Shown one piece after another: positions 59,231-64,000 of a stretch of DNA of 64,000 nucleotides. The notes beneath the pieces are model-generated. The model had not been told where the DNA came from, ran no database searches, and saw nothing but the letters and a program-made list of their open reading frames with translations. Position 1 is the first letter of the stretch, and every line of letters begins with the position of its first letter. The translations under genes were made by a program, and so were the position numbers. Where the stretch lies: contig NC_092863.1 in NCBI RefSeq assembly GCF_032062135.1, positions 16,521,052 through 16,585,051 of the forward strand. Direction: 5' to 3'. Origin of the DNA: Pyxicephalus adspersus (lineage: Eukaryota; Chordata; Amphibia; Anura; Pyxicephalidae).

Positions 59231-60577
59231 ACAGTAGCTCCAAACTCTACTTTATAAATTATTCATACAATAGTGGTAAATCCAAAAAAATGTATGCACA
59301 ATGTTTTATTACACTCCATTCCCACTTTATAAATCATATTTAAACTCCAAAAAGGGCAGTGATGGGGAAACTTTTTCTGCAAGGGGATCAGTGCATATTT
59401 GTTTAGCACTTTATTGATTAATGTCCACTTTTCAGACACAATCACAGGTCACTTTACTTCAACTAAACATATAAAGCATGTCAGAGTACAAAATGCATGC
59501 AGAAAGCTTTATCCAAATATCTGAATATTTCATACCCGTATTCCATAAGCATTGGTCTTATAATATACTTACATCACAGGGGCTAGATAAATGATGTGTA
59601 GGAAAAATATTCCCCCAAAAAAACAGATTTCTCACCAGCAGGCAAATGTAACAGGATATGCCCACCAATATCACTTTTTTAAATACTTCCCCCCAGCAAC
59701 CGAGCTGGAACAGCCATTGTCCCCTATCTGCCCTAGTACATGGCTTTGGTCACAAATAAACCCAACCCGGCAAGGATGGAAAAGGTCAAACTGGGCAGAA
59801 CTAGACTCCAAGTTAGTGCTGTGTTCCAGTAAGGGTCCTATTGCCCATAAACATTTCTTATTGTTGCCATTTTGGTATGTTTAGATTAGTGTATTTTACA
59901 GTATTGCTGTTTTTTGTAGACTTTTATTCAAAAATACATTACTCAGCAATTTCCCACAGTCACCTTTTCTCTAAATGCTTATTTTAGCACTGATCCTTTT
60001 CTGGGTTAAATAATATTAATTAAAGTATTATTCAACCAAGGTAGGATTCTTCATGGTGCACAAATGGGCTTTAATAAATCTAGCTGCTTACATGTTCTCT
60101 AGTTTTTACATGATTTTATTATAAACGCATTACTGAACATTCTTAGTTAGAAAAAATATAACTGGGTTTAGAAGTTCTATACTGTAGCTATTTATAAGTA
60201 TAATTTTAGTTGCAATGGTAATTCTATTTTACGCTGCACTCAGTTTGTAACAATCTGATGTTAGCTTTAAAGTTTACATACATATGTTATTCAGACACAA
60301 TAAAATATTTGTTGTCCAAGGGTGTTACCTTAAACTTAACACATAATTGCTTACACAAAATGTCAGATTGATATTACTCAAATGTATAAAATTGTTACCT
60401 TTGTTGTATGGCACAACAATAATATTTTGTTTATTCATTTCTTTGTAGTTGGCTTTTATGAACAAATTGCGTTTGAAGATTTAACACTGTAAGCTCATAT
60501 TATGTGGACATGGTGTTGGATGCCTGTAAAATGCCTAGAAATATTACTCATTTACATATACCACCCAGTTCTCTTAC
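59231..60577. other. K5 upstream flank, no recognised gene
   Basis: AT-rich, increasingly free of obvious repeats toward K5. No gene or RNA is recognised. Confidence 0.45.
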
Positions 60578-60584
60578 TATAAAA
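60578..60584 (+). promoter_or_regulatory. TATA box of keratin gene K5
   Basis: TATAAAA lies 81 bp before the ATG at 60659. No upstream ATG lies between. Confidence 0.65.
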
Positions 60585-60658
60585 GCAGAAGCAAGAGTAA
60601 GAAAGTGTTTGATTTAGTTGTTGGTAGTTATAATTGTGAATCCGGCTCTGCAGACACC

Positions 60659-63634
60659 ATGAGCCACAACACCATGCACAGCTATTCGTCCACTGGATCT
60701 TATATGGGAAGCCAACATGTTGGTGGCGGCCATCATTCAAGTCATGCTGCATCCCATCATGGAGGGTCACATATATCACATCATAGAGGATTTAGCAGGT
60801 CACACCGTGGAGGGTCTCATATGTCACATCATGGAGGTCACCACACATCCAAATATGAAGGTCACCACAATTCTCCCCATGGAGCATTGCACATGTCCAG
60901 CCATGGAAGCTATCCGATGTCGCATCATGGAGGTTCCCATGTGTTATATCATGCAGATCAACACAAATCCTTTCTTGGAAGTTCCAACATGACAAATAAT
61001 GGAGACCAACATACATCACATCATGGAGGTTACCGCCATTCTCAGCATGGAGGGTTGCAAACATCCAGTCAGGAAGGTCATCCTATGTCCCATCATGATA
61101 GTTCCCATATGTCACATCATGGAGATCAACAAACGTACCACGCAGATTCCCACATGCCTAGCCTTGGAGGTCATCGCACGACCCATCAGGGAAGCCACCA
61201 CACATCTCATAATGCATTTCACTATAGAAGTCACTACATGTCCCACAGCAAAGATCATGATGCCTCCCATCATGGACACAACCTCATGTCCCATCAGAGA
61301 AACCACAATAAAAAAGAAGTGACTTTCTCCAAACATGTTGGACATGGTGAAAAGAGTAATAGTAGCACCAGTGGAAGTTGTTCCAGCCACACAGGCTGGA
61401 AGAGTGATAGCCTATTTGGTGTTAATGAGAAAGAAACTATGCAGCTTTTGAATGAACGGTTGTCTTCTTACCTTAACAAAGTTCGCTCTCTTGAGATGGA
61501 AAACGCCCAACTGGAGAGAAAAATTTGTGAATGGTATGCAAACTACCAACCAAAAACACCTCCTGATGGCACTCATTACTTTAGACTCATTGATGAGCTC
61601 CAGAACCAGGTAATCTAGTAGTTACAAAAGTCAAGCAAATAAATCAACAATGTTTTAATTTTTACTAAATATTATAACTTTACACTCAAAATCTTTTGGC
61701 TAGATTGCTGATGTTGCTGTAGAAAACTCCAGAATTCTTCTTGAGACTGACAACAATAGGTTGGCTGCTGATGACTACAAGAGCAAGTAAGTGTTGAAAA
61801 TTGTTTGAATTGTACACAGGCTTAACATTCATTAAATTATTAATGTCATGCAATTAGGCTGTAAAATACAGTTATACATATACTACATGTCTAGTTTTGT
61901 TGTGCTAAGTATATAAAGCAGTAAGGATAAAAATAACCTGTGCTGACAGTACATTGAAAAATCAGAGCTGTACTGGTAAATACAAATCCCAAGTGTTCAA
62001 TGATCCAACTTGCTACCTGTATACTTTTCTAACACTACTCGGAGAATGAGAGAAATGTTGATGGATTATTGTGTAGGAGAGCATGTTGATCCACTTGAAC
62101 CTCATTACCAATCTCAAACTTGCTCTCAGAACAGGGTATTTTAATCCTTGCTGAAGCATTTTAAGGAAAACCATACAGACTGGTTCATGTCCATGCTCAT
62201 GTGCATGCTTGTAAGAAAAGATTTAAGCATGTGTGTTCCTCCAGCCAAAACTTTAGCTGTGTTAAATTCAGAAAGTGTGTTGTTTTCTAGTTACTTGTGT
62301 TGCAGCACACACACACAATATTGCACTACATTATAAAGACTGCAACGGTAGAAGTAAAACTTGATCACTTCTTAAAGAATAAGATTTAAAAGAAAGAGAG
62401 CAACACCAACACTGAAGTTGTAGAGTCGTTTATAAAGTTGATAAATGGCTTTGCTCCCATTGTTCATTCGGTGGACTGGTCTATTACCTTGTTTGGTTGG
62501 TTGGTCACCTAATAGATATATTTCACAGGCTTCAAATGGAAGAGAATCTGGCCATTAATGTGGAGACGGATGTCAATAACCTGGGAAAAACGATGGAAAA
62601 AACTACTGGAGAATCTGCAGAGCTAGAGAAGCAGGTTCAAAACCTCCAGGAAGAAATGGACAGTCTGAGAAATAACAGCGAAGAGGTAAGAAATCTTAAG
62701 ATTGTAAACTATAATAAGTTTAAAAGTTAAGCATGATTGAATATCTTACATGTGTTGTTTATTTACTTTCTAATGAATCTTTTAATCTCTTTCTTGACTC
62801 ATCACAGGAAATAGAATCCCTTCTCTGCCAGCTGGGTGCCAGAATCAACGTTGAGTTAAATGCCGCCCCATCCATTGATCTAAACGAAGCCTTGTCTCAG
62901 ATTCGAGAACAATATGAAAACCTGATGCAGAGAAACCTTAGAGAGGCTGAAAGTTTGTTCCTTGAAATGGTAAAAGTCTGAAAGTCTTGTGCAGGTTAAC
63001 TAATTACCTTCCCCAACTAAATAAATTATCTAATTATGGAATCCAACTTGCCTAGATTGCAAAATCTTCATACTTGCTTGTTCTAAACATTTTAAAAATA
63101 GTGAAGATTACATTTGAATAAACAAGAAATTACTTGTTTAGCATGCCGAGTTAGTTCCAAAACACAATATTCTAATGTGGTAGGTAAGTAACTGACTGGG
63201 GCAAGAAAGCTGAAATGCAAACAAAAGTACTTTCTATTGTAAAGCATGTATTGCTCCACAGTGCCTGCAGCTAAAAAGCCAAATAGATGCTTGTTTAAAG
63301 GAAAAATTACTGCTTGTTAACAATATGTAAATATTTGGATTTCCATTGACCATGGCCTGTCCACAGTTCTACTTTTGTGTTGAGTGTGTTGAAGATTTGG
63401 ATTTACTAAATAATGTTTTTTTAGCAAAGTATATTTTTAATGACACCAATGTATATTTAACCATCTATGACTATAAATATAGTAAATACCTAATAAATTT
63501 TCCCCTAGAGCGAGGAGTTAACTTGTGAAGTGGAGTCTGGTTCAGAAGAGCTGCAGTCCATTGAAACCGAAATAATTGAGATGAAGCGTTGCATGAAGGC
63601 ACTTGAAATCGAGCTACAAAGTGAACTGAGCTTG
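60659..63634 (+). CDS. Type I keratin K5, most histidine-rich head, 3' end off window
   Basis: Exons 1-5 are 60659-61609, 61704-61786, 62529-62685, 62808-62969 and 63509-63634, giving the first 493 codons. The 221-bp exon 6 and the tail exons lie beyond 64000. The ATG at 60659 (ACACCATGAG) is chosen because the earlier open part of the frame has no ATG. The head is about 255 residues with 57 His, in units such as [21 protein letters not shown] and SHMSHHGDQ. It ends with VTFSKH and GWKSDSLFGV, matching K3. The rod starts [20 protein letters not shown]. Exon 3 is divergent: it opens LQMEENLAI where K2-K4 read YEM. The intron from 63635 runs to the window end. Confidence 0.93.
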
Positions 63635-64000
63635 GTATGATTTCGAACAGTAGAAAGGCTTTATTACATATATATCTACATAGCATCTTATTAGGTTTAG
63701 TTACCTGGAAAAGTTTATGAGTTGCAAACTTTGAAAGAAATGACTTCTCCTTAACCATTTCTGCCACTATCAATATTATAAGATGAATGAACATGCCAAA
63801 CTCTTATGGCAAGCTAAATTGTGGATATTGTAAAGAAAAAAAAAATAAATGTTAACTAAAGGACCTAGTATAAGAGATTTTATATTGATGACATTGCCAC
63901 AAGACTACTATATGGTTGATGTTGTATCATTATTTAAAAATAGAAAGTAAAATACCTTCTTTGGAAAATATTAAAGCTCATTGAGGCTTATGCATCACAT
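63635..64000. other. K5 intron 5, truncated by the window
   Basis: GTATGA opens the intron at 63635. AT-rich sequence follows with no exon before the end of the window. Confidence 0.8.

Noticed and set aside
60717..61390. Alternative and antisense frames across the K5 head
   Set aside because: Shadows of the His-rich repeat, not independent genes.

Overview
The window is vertebrate genomic DNA, most likely from a frog (inference). It has intron-split genes with GT-AG introns, a cluster of type I keratin genes, and a dense load of CR1-type LINE, Ty3/gypsy, hAT, TTAA-target and tRNA-derived SINE remnants. I see no prokaryotic features. All genes that can be supported are on the + strand and belong to one family.

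Five tandem type I (acidic) keratin genes are present: K1 (1392-6060, 426 aa), K2 (13152-17373, 436 aa), K3 (24544-30231, 586 aa), K4 (35705-43212, 476 aa) and K5 (60659 to beyond the window end; exons 1-5 of presumably 8). I placed every exon by hand from reading frame plus GT/AG borders. All five share the internal exon lengths 83, 157, 162 and 126 bp. K1-K4 also share the 221 bp exon, and K2-K4 a 35 bp exon 7. Each gene has a TATA box 75-104 bp before its ATG. Each rod is about 311 residues, the length expected of type I keratins.

The striking feature is the head domain. Instead of the Gly-rich loops common in epidermal keratins, K2, K3 and K5 have heads built from SHHGGSH-like repeats. 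By hand count, His makes up 5% of the K1 head, 17% of K2, 18% of K3, 12% of K4 and 22% of K5 (57 of 255 residues). The tails are short. In K2 and K3 they are His-rich and end in Ser-Lys-Cys; K4 has an acidic tail and K1 only a stub. I read this as a locally expanded subfamily of histidine-rich type I keratins. Metal binding, pH response or specialised cornified tissue are hypotheses only.

The spaces between genes are mostly transposon debris: a TTAA-target MITE carrying a nested insertion (10.2-11.4 kb), a broken CR1-like LINE containing a 760-base assembly gap (19.0-21.8 kb), fold-back MITEs, and a small hAT element with a perfect 8-bp target duplication inside a K3 intron. A 17-kb repeat island (43.2-60.6 kb) separates K4 from K5 and holds a decayed Ty3/gypsy element, two minisatellites, three tRNA-derived SINE pieces and a pair of inverted copies.
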